From positions 1 through 12,480 of the forward strand of contig JALLAP010000491.1 of the NCBI GenBank assembly GCA_036939355.1: 12,480 nt of DNA. The letters run 5' to 3'. This DNA comes from Thalassiosira profunda (lineage: Eukaryota; Bacillariophyta; Thalassiosirophyceae; Thalassiosirales; Thalassiosiraceae). Positions within the stretch are counted from its first letter, which is position 1; each line of letters starts with the position of its first letter. This document shows, one piece after another, positions 1 to 6,787 of this stretch. Position numbers and translations under genes: made by a program. The notes under the pieces are model-generated. The model saw only the letters and a program-made list of their open reading frames with translations, searched no databases and was not told where the DNA came from.

Positions 1-399
1 GAGGCCCAATTGGGCGAGCCGGGCCTCGTTCCGGGCGATGTTGCGGAGGCGGAGCTTCTCGTAGGAGGAGAGGCCGGCGTGCTCGTCGTTGTCGGATTCG
101 GAGCCTGGGCCGTTTTCCTCGCTGTCATTGTCGCTATCCTCCTCCTCGGACGTAGACGAATCATCGTCGGAGTCCTGCTCATTTTCATCGCCCGACGCCA
201 TCGAATTGTCCTCCTCGTCGATCGTCTCCATGCGGCTCCCCTCTGCCCTCTCCTCGTTACCATCCCCGCCGGAGGCTCCGAGCCCCCCACCACCCTCGCA
301 GGGGAACAGCTGCCGGGGCGCGAGCGCCGAGATCGCCGAGACGTTGGATTCCTGGCTGAGCGGGGGCGCCGATCCCGCCTCCTCGCCGCCTTCGGCCAT
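1..399 (-). CDS. Acidic, probably nuclear protein, N-terminal part (runs off the left edge)
   Basis: The frame is open from ATG at 399 to the window edge, giving 133 residues with no stop. Residues 1-56 are Gly/Ser/Glu-rich. Residues 57-107 are dominated by Asp, Glu and Ser, with many S-x-x-E/D sites of the casein kinase 2 type. Residues 113-133 read YEKLRLRNIARNEARLAQLGL without its last residue, a basic amphipathic segment of the kind (YExxRxxNIxRNxxxLxxLGL) that precedes the main domain in several plant and algal nuclear proteins, including some WD40 proteins. That likeness is from general knowledge and does not fix a function. The ATG at 399 was chosen because it is the first methionine before the acidic region; the frame stays open further upstream but has no ATG there that I could support. 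The domain that would identify the protein lies outside the window. Confidence 0.7.
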   Translation of the reverse strand, partial: MAEGGEEAGSAPPLSQESNVSAISALAPRQLFPCEGGGGLGASGGDGNEERAEGSRMETIDEEDNSMASGDENEQDSDDDSSTSEEEDSDNDSEENGPGSESDNDEHAGLSSYEKLRLRNIARNEARLAQLGL

Positions 400-1210
400 C
401 CTTGTCAGCTCCAATGCTCGAGTTACGTCAATGCTGCAATTAGGAATGGACACCGGGCGCAGAGGGAATGAGAAGGCGTTGTTGCAATGCAAGCAAGTGG
501 CCCGAATGCACTGGCATAATAAATTTTTACGAAGACAATCGCCGGCAAATAAAAATGCCAAGGTAGGAGCACGAGAGAGGGAGAGGGCGTCGGTCGCCGC
601 CGCCCAGCTCCGGCCACGCGGCAACGGCAACGGGCAGGGAGGCGTATGGCGCCCGCAGGGAATTTGCAATGACGCGCCGATATCCGCCACAACCACCCGC
701 CGAGCACGCCCGCCCGTCGAGCCTGGCACTCACCCGGTATCGCGCCGCCGATGTGCCGAAGCCTACGAGGCAAGGGCTCCGTCCAGGACGAGCTGTTGTT
801 GTTGCCCGCGTGCAGGTGCGTGGTCCGCGGAAGGGAGGAGGGGAGGAGGGGGAAAGCAGGACGCGTGTCGAAATCAAAGTACTTACGTGAACGTACCTAC
901 TCTAGGTAGGTAGGTACGGTAGTCCGAGTTCCGAGCGCGAGCGGATAGCTTGAGAGCAAGGTAATTACACTTGAGAGCGACTGCTGCTGCATCTTCTGGT
1001 GTCCGTGCTGCAGCGTCATCCAGGCGATGCGGCACACGCACGACGGGAGGGTGCAGCCCCAAGGGGGCGCCGGAGGTGGTGTAGAAAATGGGAATGCTAA
1101 AAGATTCTTTTGTCATTGTCAAGGACATCGTTAGATCGCAGAGCATACTAGGCAGCCATCACACGAGACGCCGTCGTTCGTTACGACATGTGCAATTGCG
1201 AGGTCTTTAA
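400..1210. other. Intergenic region between two minus-strand genes
   Basis: This stretch lies upstream of the acidic-protein gene and downstream of the ankyrin gene, so it should hold the promoter and 5' leader of the former and the 3' end of the latter. It has several overlapping open frames on both strands, but all give Arg/Pro/Ser-rich sequence with no recognisable domain. A pyrimidine-rich stretch ending in TTGCAG, read on the minus strand about 40 bp before the ATG at 399, could be a 3' splice site of a leader intron; this is a guess. The one clear structure is the inverted repeat at 892-918. Confidence 0.5.
892..918. repeat. Perfect 9-bp inverted repeat with GTAG iterations
   Basis: CGTACCTAC at 892-900 is the exact reverse complement of GTAGGTACG at 910-918, with a 9-bp spacer. 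The right arm is part of a short TAGG/GTAG iteration, so alternative pairings are possible. Its GTAC and ACGTAC content recalls the conserved promoter element at 2677-2701 and 10648-10672. It could be a binding site for a dimeric regulator or a transcript hairpin. Confidence 0.5.
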
Positions 1211-2639
1211 TCAAAGCGCCACCATCTCCGGATGGGCGAGGAGCAAAAGCAAGTTGGCCTCCACATACTCCACACTATTGCGGTCGACCCGATCAGACTC
1301 CCACAACAAATGAATGGGAAGCTTGCCGTCGCTGTTTGGCTCGTTGACCGACGGAACGCCTCTATCCAACAAACATTTCACAACGCCAACATTTCCACCG
1401 CGGCACGCGTAGTGGAGGGTAGAATCGCTCTGAGCATCAACCGTGTGCAAATGGATGCCCGACAGTCCGAGCAAATGCTGGACTACACCGACCGTGCTGA
1501 ATTCGCAAGCGATGTGCAGCGGAAACGTCAACCCGTTGCTAGCTACTCGCAGGGCAGAGGGATTCCCCTTGACCAGCAGTTTGATGGCGCCCAGGGGCGC
1601 GTTCTTCCGGAGGGCACGATGGAGGGGCAACCATCCATTCTCATCTGGCGTAGCCATTTCCGTGATATCTTTAGCCTGGCGGGCGTAGGCGAGTTGTGCG
1701 TTCAAGAATGCACGCAATTCCGGCGCTCTTGCAATCTCAACTGGTGCTCTCCCACCTCTGCCTCCACATCGGATAGTGATGGCTTCCGGATATGCATCGA
1801 AAAGGAGGCGCACCGACTCCAGGCAAAAACTCTTCTCGTGTTACCGCACGCCATATGCAACGGCAAGGACCGGCTTCTTACTGTCTTCGACGCGCAAGTT
1901 GGGTCCTTCGACAGCAGATATTGGATAATCTCCACTTTGTGCTTTCCATTGGAGCGTGCCGCGTAGTGGATTGGGAGGTCGTTTGGGAGCCCCCCGCCAA
2001 TACTCTCGGGATACAACTCAATCAGGTACTTCACAGTCTTCACATCCCCGAAATAGCACGCAGTATGGACTGGCAACCATCCGTGCCCGTTTTGAACCCT
2101 CAGCGATTCCGGGTTGGCATCGATGAGCCTTTTGCAAAATGGATAGGATCCGCCTGCCCGAATAGCATTGTGAATTGGCAGGGCGCCGTCGTCTCAAACT
2201 CCTCCACCGATTGAGGCGCCGCAGCGAGCAGCAGGTCCAGGATGGCCACTGAAGCTGTCTTGTCGACGTTCCCACCAGTTTCGCAAAGAAAATGCAGAGG
2301 TAGTCTCCCCTCTTCGCTTCGGCGATTGACGGACTCCGGCCATCTGTCAAGAAGCAACCGGACTATCCGCGGATCCATGTTCTTGTTCGCGCAGGTATAA
2401 TGGAGCGGCGAATAGCCATAGCCATCACATGTCCGGGCCGCCTCAGGGAACGCTCCTAGAAGACACTCAATCATCTCTAGCGTCACTCTCTGGTTGTAGC
2501 AAGCCCGGCCAAAGAAGTCCGACCCTCGCACAGCGCCGGGCGGGATGCCGCGAATTTTCTCCTGCAGCTCCTCCAACGTCAACGTGAGCTCGTTTGTATG
2601 ATGGAAATAATCTTCCAACTCCTTCACGCGGCGTGCCAT
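1211..2639 (-). CDS. Ankyrin-repeat protein, two apparent single-base frameshifts
   Basis: Three minus-strand frames join into one continuous ankyrin protein of about 476 residues, from ATG 2639 (MARRVKELEDYF) to TGA at 1211-1213. About ten ankyrin units are visible from their T/LPLHxAC motifs: YGYSPLHYTC, GRLPLHFLC, GALPIHNA, GWLPVHTAC, DLPIHYAA, SLPLHMAC, GWLPLHRA, TFPLHIAC, STLHYAC and GKLPIHLL. Ankyrin stacks mediate protein-protein contacts; no catalytic domain is seen and the partner is unknown. The first break is near 2191-2195: the upstream frame runs on to a stop at 2100 while the repeat continues in the next frame, and one extra G restores VEEFEDDGALPIH. The second lies between about 1840 and 1822, most simply one T missing from the T5 run at 1825-1829, which restores RVFCLESVRLLF. 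Both are one-base losses without any loss of repeat structure, so sequence error is as likely as a pseudogene. The frame extends upstream of 2639, but into the promoter and coding region of the plus-strand neighbour, so the 2639 ATG is preferred. Confidence 0.75.
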
Positions 2640-2780
2640 GCTCGGCTGCCCGCCATCCTGCCCCCCTCGCTCGTTCCTTACGGTGCTGTACGTAGTACAA
2701 ACGCCACCTCCGCCTCCACAGACACCACCACTCCGCACCCACAACCAGCAAACGTTGCGTTGCACCCTCACACCCTTGCA
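2640..2780. promoter_or_regulatory. Divergent promoter between ankyrin and helical-repeat genes
   Basis: Only 141 bp separate two divergent start codons, so both promoters must be here. A 25-bp element at 2677-2701 (CTTACGG, three bases, then TGTACGTAGTACAAA) recurs with 23 of 25 identities at 10648-10672 on the other strand, upstream of the paralogous gene. It contains GTAC-GTA-GTAC symmetry with a TACGTA core. The leader just before the ATG (AACGTTG, GTTGCACC, then ACACCCT) is also shared by both copies. No TATA box is obvious. Confidence 0.6.
2677..2701 (+). promoter_or_regulatory. Conserved 25-bp upstream element, copy 1
   Basis: This element matches 10648-10672 in reverse complement at 23 of 25 positions. 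It ends 79 bases before the ATG at 2781; the other copy ends 73 bases before its ATG. The stretch between element and ATG is less conserved. This pattern suggests either retention by selection or the edge of the duplicated segment. Confidence 0.55.
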
Positions 2781-5093
2781 ATGTCGACCACGTCGTGGCG
2801 CGGCCTGCGAGCGTGGCGGCAGGGGCGGTGGCCGCTGTCGGGTCACCTGGGCAATTTTGTCGGCCGCGGATTTCTCCGCGAGACGCGAAGTGCACGTGAT
2901 GTGCACCTTGTTGGCAACGCCACGGCGTCGCGCCTCCTCCATCAATCCGCGGCCCTCTCGTCGCGGACATTCGTTGGAGGGGCGTGGGCGACATTTGCCA
3001 ACACTTCTAATGCTGCCATTGCTGCAAATGAAAATCTAGTGTCGAGAATTGGCGCGGTATCTTCGTATCAACCCACATTGGCACCGACGCCCAATGTCTC
3101 TCGATGGTTTCAGTCCGGGGCAAAGGAGACAGGGAGGAGGGGGCCCGACATGCGGAATTGCGAGTCCGTGGAGGAGATTGCTCAGGTGGCCTACGATCAT
3201 TTGGGCGACATGACGCCCCGGGATATCTCTGCCTTTTGGACGCTGGTTGCAAAATTTATCAGGTATCATCGAGGGGGAAACAGCAGTCAGCGTGGGGGGA
3301 TGCAGTTAGAGCAGGAGCAGCAGTTGGAGCGCGAACTGAAGGCGATATTCAAGAAGACCATGGCCGGCATTAGGTCGTTCAGGCACAGGGATCTGTCCAC
3401 AACGGCGCTGGGCATTGCCAAAGTCGTGAAGGAAGTCGACAAACAGGTGCGAAAGCGCAACAGGAGCTCGACACACAAAGTGCTGCACGACGTCTTGGTT
3501 GAACCGGGTCCAAAGACGACGATATTCCAGACGATTGCAAATGCTTCTGTGCGTCATCTTGGGAAGTTCGACGCTCGGTGTCTATCTAATCTAGCCTACG
3601 CAAATGCGATTGTTGGCTCAGCGCCGGTGTTCAAGGAAGGGACTGCACTGTTCGATCGCATACTGAAAGATGAAACCGCACTGTTCGATCGCATTGCAGA
3701 GAGGAGCATTCCTCTGTTGGGGAAGTTCAACTCGCACGACATCTCCAACCTGGTGTGGGCATACGAAAAGGTGGGGGCGTCAAATCCTCTGCTGTTTGAG
3801 AGCGTGGCGGACCACATCGTAGGGTTGGACCGTTCTCAATTGCGGAAGTTTCACCCACAGGCGATATCCAACACACTGTTGGCATTTGCAAAGTCAGAGG
3901 AGTCAAATCCAAAGCTGTTTCGGAAGGTGGCAGAGCACATCATTTCACTGGACAGCCTACACAAATTCGGCGCGCAAGAGCTCGCCAACACCGTTTGGTC
4001 GTTTGAGAAGGCTGGAGTATCGTCTCCTCGACTATTTGAGAGAGTGGCAAACCACATTGTTGGATTGAATCATTTGGGGAAGTTCGAGCCTCAGGCGTTA
4101 TCCAATATATTGCTGGCCTTTGCAAAGGCTGAAGAGTCCAATCCAAAGCTGTTTCGGAAGGTGGCAGAGCACATCGTTTCACTTGACAAACTGCACAAGT
4201 TCAAACCACAAAATCTTGCCAACACAGTATGGGCATATGCAAAGGCTGGCGTGTCAAGTCCACCGCTGTTTGAGAAGGTGGCGAAACACATCGTATCACT
4301 CGACAATCTGCACATGTTCATACCACAAAATCTATCCAACACTGTGTGGGCGTTTGCAACCGCCAAACAATCGAATCCTCGGCTGTTTCAGAAAGTGGCA
4401 AACCACATCGCATCACTGGACAACCTGCACAAATTCGCTCCACAAGGGCTTGCCAACACAGTGTGGGCCTTTGCAACCGCCAAACAAACCAACTCGCAGC
4501 TATTTGGGAAGGTGGCATATCACATCGTTTCGCTGGACAGCCTGCACAAGTTTGACGCGCAAGCTGTCTCCAACACTGTGTGGGCATTCGCAAAGGCTGG
4601 AGAGACAAATCCAAAGCTATTCCAGAAGGTGTCAGACCACATCGTTGCACTTGACAATCTGCACCAATTTGACCCACAGGCTCTTGCCAACACAGTCTGG
4701 GCATTCGCAAAGGCTGGAGAGTCGAACCCAAAGCTCTTCGAGAAGGTGGCAGATCACATCGCATCTCTTGACAGCCTACACAAATTCGACGCGCAGGCTA
4801 TCGGCAACACACTGTGGGCATTTGCAAAGGCTGGAGAGTCAAGCCCAGAGCTATTCCAGAAAGTGGCAGATCACATCATGTCGCTGGACAATCTGCATTC
4901 ATACGACAACAGAGAATGTGCCCAGATATTGTGGAGCTTTGGCGAGGCAGGCATCGTCCACTCTCCGATGTTTGAGAAGGTGGCAGCCCACGGAAATATG
5001 AACATCGACTTCGATAATCTGGACAAGAAGTCGCAACTGGCCTTGTTGCGGGCATACGAGAAGGCCGAGGAAGCCACCAAGAAAACAGAGTAG
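2781..5093 (+). CDS. Helical-repeat protein (OPR/HPR-like), probably organellar RNA-binding, copy 1, intact
   Basis: The product is 770 residues. Residues 1-120 are rich in Arg, Ser and Ala and poor in acidic residues, with SRWFQSGAKE near 108-116, like a mitochondrial presequence. Residues 145-360 hold degenerate helical hairpins (TPRDISAFWTLVAKF, HRDLSTTALGIAKVV, DARCLSNLAYANAIV, HDISNLVWAYEKVG). Nine tandem 39-residue units follow at 361-711, consensus LANTVWAFAKAGESNPKLF then KVADHIVSLDNLHKFxPQ, then a 41-residue cap (712-752) and a charged tail ending ATKKTE. The xLANxxWAxAK motif and unit length resemble the octatricopeptide and heptatricopeptide families, which bind organelle RNA about one base per repeat. 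No C-terminal RAP domain is present. The function is inferred from the repeat type. ATG 2781 was chosen because the paralog is conserved from the matching methionine (MSTxSxxGLRAWRQGR); the frame is open further upstream, through the promoter. Confidence 0.85.
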   Translation: MSTTSWRGLRAWRQGRWPLSGHLGNFVGRGFLRETRSARDVHLVGNATASRLLHQSAALSSRTFVGGAWATFANTSNAAIAANENLVSRIGAVSSYQPTLAPTPNVSRWFQSGAKETGRRGPDMRNCESVEEIAQVAYDHLGDMTPRDISAFWTLVAKFIRYHRGGNSSQRGGMQLEQEQQLERELKAIFKKTMAGIRSFRHRDLSTTALGIAKVVKEVDKQVRKRNRSSTHKVLHDVLVEPGPKTTIFQTIANASVRHLGKFDARCLSNLAYANAIVGSAPVFKEGTALFDRILKDETALFDRIAERSIPLLGKFNSHDISNLVWAYEKVGASNPLLFESVADHIVGLDRSQLRKFHPQAISNTLLAFAKSEESNPKLFRKVAEHIISLDSLHKFGAQELANTVWSFEKAGVSSPRLFERVANHIVGLNHLGKFEPQALSNILLAFAKAEESNPKLFRKVAEHIVSLDKLHKFKPQNLANTVWAYAKAGVSSPPLFEKVAKHIVSLDNLHMFIPQNLSNTVWAFATAKQSNPRLFQKVANHIASLDNLHKFAPQGLANTVWAFATAKQTNSQLFGKVAYHIVSLDSLHKFDAQAVSNTVWAFAKAGETNPKLFQKVSDHIVALDNLHQFDPQALANTVWAFAKAGESNPKLFEKVADHIASLDSLHKFDAQAIGNTLWAFAKAGESSPELFQKVADHIMSLDNLHSYDNRECAQILWSFGEAGIVHSPMFEKVAAHGNMNIDFDNLDKKSQLALLRAYEKAEEATKKTE
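3633..3698 (+). repeat. Tandem 33-bp duplication inside helical-repeat gene copy 1
   Basis: Two adjacent 33-bp units encode KEGTALFDRIL and KDETALFDRIA (residues 285-306). They share an uninterrupted GCACTGTTCGATCGCAT. The paralog on the minus strand has only one equivalent, KDETTLFNRIA, so this copy gained 11 residues by in-frame tandem duplication. Confidence 0.8.
3861..4913 (+). repeat. Nine tandem 117-bp coding repeats
   Basis: Nine consecutive units of exactly 117 bp encode the 39-residue helical repeats (residues 361-711). Units differ mainly at positions 10-16 and 36-38. Because 117 is a multiple of three, stop-free stretches are also repeated in the other frames, which explains the long shadow frames across this region on both strands. 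Confidence 0.9.
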
Positions 5094-5135
5094 CGCGAGC
5101 TCAGTTTAACATGGACACTCCGCATCACTAATTTG

Positions 5136-6535
5136 TTATCGTTTGTAATAGCCGACCCGCCCCTCCACCTCCCAATCCACATACTCGCTCATCCACTCGA
5201 CAAAGTCCTCAGGCAGCGCCTCGTGATGCGTAATCTGGTCCGTGCCCAGCCGTCTCCGATGCGCCTTGCCCATCGTTGCATTGCACTTTGCTTTTAACCC
5301 CGTCGCCCCCTCCACGCTCCGCAGCAGCTCCGCGGTGCCGTTCATGTTGAGATCCTCGAAGCGAAATGGGAAGAACGCCCGCGTGCCCTTGAAGTCGGCC
5401 ACCGACAAGTGGTTGAGTATTTTGGCTCGTCGAAGGTTGACGATGCTCGAAAAGCCCCGTTCGGATCCGTCGTGCTGGAAGTCGTACTTAGCGTCCCCGA
5501 GGCCGATGATGGACGGCGAGTCAGCCTTGGAGCAAGGCGCTATGCCGGCAAATTTGTTGCGATCAAAGCATCTGGCCGTTTTCTTCCCTCCCGGAGTCGC
5601 AGCGATGCTTTGGTCGACGGGGCCCCTCCGTCCAATCCAGGGTTTGGTCACGAAGCTCTTCCAATCCATCGCGTCCGCGCACTGCCGCCACCCGCGGTAT
5701 TGCCAGCAGCTCAGGCGGCCGTCGGTGTTGTTGGCATCGAGGCCGACGCTCGTTTTGTTGCGGTACCACACGTCGTTCCACACGCTGTCGCTCCCGCTGT
5801 GCCAGACGACGTGGTCGGGGGAGTGGTGCGGCTCAACCCTCATGGCTTGGTGTTGGTGTCGTATGAGCGCCTGCATCTGGCATCTGACATATCATGCACA
5901 CAATCGCATCACTCACCTTCCACCCAGTTGTACGGATCTCGAAACATGGCCACGACGACGGCCGAGTTCGCCGGAACCCTGTTCAGATCCTCCTCCTGGA
6001 ACCAATGCTTCTGTCTCTTGTATTCGTCTGTTATCTGCAAACAATGGAGTTGCGCATGACACGTGAACAAGTGAGTTGACGCTGAATCGCGACCGTATAT
6101 ATTGCAGATCGGACAGAAACGCACCTCGACGTCGTCCCCAAAGCACTCTCTCAGATGGTCCGTGATCCAGTTGGTCCCGCTGTGCCGCTCGCCCAGCAGT
6201 ATGAGCTTCTCCACCGGCTTGGCGGCGTCGCCCGCCTTGCCCCGAACGCCCTGCGGCTGCGAGGCGCCGCCGTCGCCATCTGCAGACGAGCCCGAATCGT
6301 TGGTTTCGTCGGCCGTCGACCACGAGGCGGGCTGCAGATCGGCGTGCATCATTGATATGGACACGGATCGCCTCTCGCCCGCGTTGTCGTTCGCGTCGCT
6401 TCGTTGGATGCGCGTCCCGGCGACGAAGGCGAGCGTTGCAACGCCCAAGTATTTGCATGCCTCCCGCACGCGCGCGCGGTTCGTCGGCCCGGCCGCGGCC
6501 GTCGGAGACGAGGGCGGCGTCAACGTCGTTTGCAT
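5136..6535 (-). CDS. Type II membrane-anchored sulfotransferase-like protein, three exons
   Basis: The coding exons are 6535-6125, 6034-5917 and 5845-5136, giving 412 residues. A short cytosolic end is followed by one hydrophobic segment (about 28-43, KYLGVATLAFVAGTRI), consistent with a Golgi type II anchor, then a polar stem. The PAPS 5'-phosphosulfate loop is LILLGERHSGTNWITDHL (111-128), with GERHSGTNW in place of the canonical PKSGTTW. The 3'-phosphate-binding segment is VVVAMFRDPYNWVEAMR (163-179). Four N-glycosylation sequons (N206, N215, N345, N365) and several cysteines lie in the C-terminal part, fitting a luminal domain. It probably moves sulfate from PAPS to a carbohydrate or protein; the acceptor is unknown. 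ATG 6535 is the first ATG in frame; codons further upstream lack one. The stop lies 42 bp from the stop of the convergent plus-strand gene. The region from about 190 to 236 (Trp/Cys-rich) is unusual and could be family-specific or hide a further intron. Confidence 0.8.
5846..5916 (-). other. Predicted intron 2 of the sulfotransferase gene (71 bp)
   Basis: Donor GTGAGT is at 5916, right after NWVE, and the acceptor ACACCAAG ends at 5846. This joins FRDPYNWVE to AMRVEPHHSP, the expected sequence after the 3'-phosphate-binding motif. The three other AG sites in the intron (after GTCAG, GCCAG and ATGCAG) all lead to early stops. Retention of this intron would give TGA immediately. Confidence 0.8.
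6035..6124 (-). other. Predicted intron 1 of the sulfotransferase gene (90 bp)
   Basis: Donor GTGCGT is at 6124, and the acceptor TTGTTTGCAG ends at 6035. Removal joins GDDVE to ITDEYKRQKHWFQ, which is continuous for this family. The intron is exactly 30 codons and has no in-frame stop, so the unspliced frame stays open. The 30 extra residues are Cys-rich and look non-coding. Confidence 0.7.
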
Positions 6536-6787
6536 CTTGTGGGCTCTCCGCGAGTGCAAGGTGCAAGCGTTGCGGCGCGGGCGGGCTCCTTTGTGTGGGG
6601 GGGGGAGCAGAGCGAGCTTTTTTCCGTTGGTTGATTGGCTAAGTCTGGTGTACCTTCAATGCGAAGCTATCCATCACACGTGACAAAGTCACATCCCCAA
6701 CACTTCCTCTTCCTCTCTTTCTGCTCTCCTCGCCGTTCATTTCCGGCGGCGCCCTTTGTACGCCCCAAGCATCCTCCCCGGACAAGG
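6536..6787. promoter_or_regulatory. Divergent promoter between sulfotransferase and lysine-cluster genes
   Basis: The 252 bp between two divergent ATGs must carry both promoters. It contains ATTGG at 6634-6638 (a CCAAT box read on the minus strand, about 100 bp from the sulfotransferase ATG), a palindromic CACGTG at 6677-6682 and a run of nine G at 6597-6605. A pyrimidine-rich leader (CTTCCTCTTCCTCTCTTTCTG region) lies before the plus-strand ATG. These are motif matches only. Confidence 0.5.

Larger units (their letters stand above)
2677..5093 (+). repeat. Left arm of a diverged inverted duplication (paralogous gene plus promoter element)
   Basis: This arm is homologous to 8419-10672 in opposite orientation. 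Homology runs from the 25-bp promoter element through the last codons (ATKKTE versus ATKKSK). Short blocks are nearly identical, for example around RLFERVA, and others are clearly diverged. The flanks beyond both ends show no visible similarity. Confidence 0.75.

Noticed and set aside
423..877. Overlapping minus-strand frames of 116 codons in the intergenic region
   Set aside because: Composition is Arg/Ala/Pro-rich with no motif, and the two frames overlap each other; GC-rich sequence keeps frames open by chance.
89..913. Plus-strand frame of 274 codons
   Set aside because: It is mostly the complement of the acidic minus-strand gene, which turns Asp/Glu codons into Ser-rich runs; the rest is Arg/Pro-rich with no domain.
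883..1146. Minus-strand frame of 87 codons
   Set aside because: No recognisable motif, and it runs across the inverted repeat. A small gene cannot be excluded, but nothing supports one.
1232..1966. Plus-strand frame of 244 codons
   Set aside because: It lies fully antisense to well-formed ankyrin repeats.
1825..2195. Programmed -1 ribosomal frameshifting in the ankyrin gene
   Set aside because: The direction fits -1, but neither site has a slippery heptamer of the X-XXY-YYZ type and no downstream stem was evident; two separate events in one cellular gene are unlikely.
3861..4913. Tandem array as CRISPR or satellite DNA
   Set aside because: The period is exactly 39 codons, with an intact frame and conserved helix pattern; it is coding.
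4120..5001. Plus-strand frame of 293 codons and matching minus-strand frames over the repeat array
   Set aside because: These are shadows of the 117-bp tandem repeat, whose length is a multiple of three so other frames stay open too; the products are Arg/Cys/Trp-rich and lack structure.
5242..6066. Plus-strand frames of 274 and 216 codons
   Set aside because: Antisense to the sulfotransferase exons and crossing its introns, with no motif.
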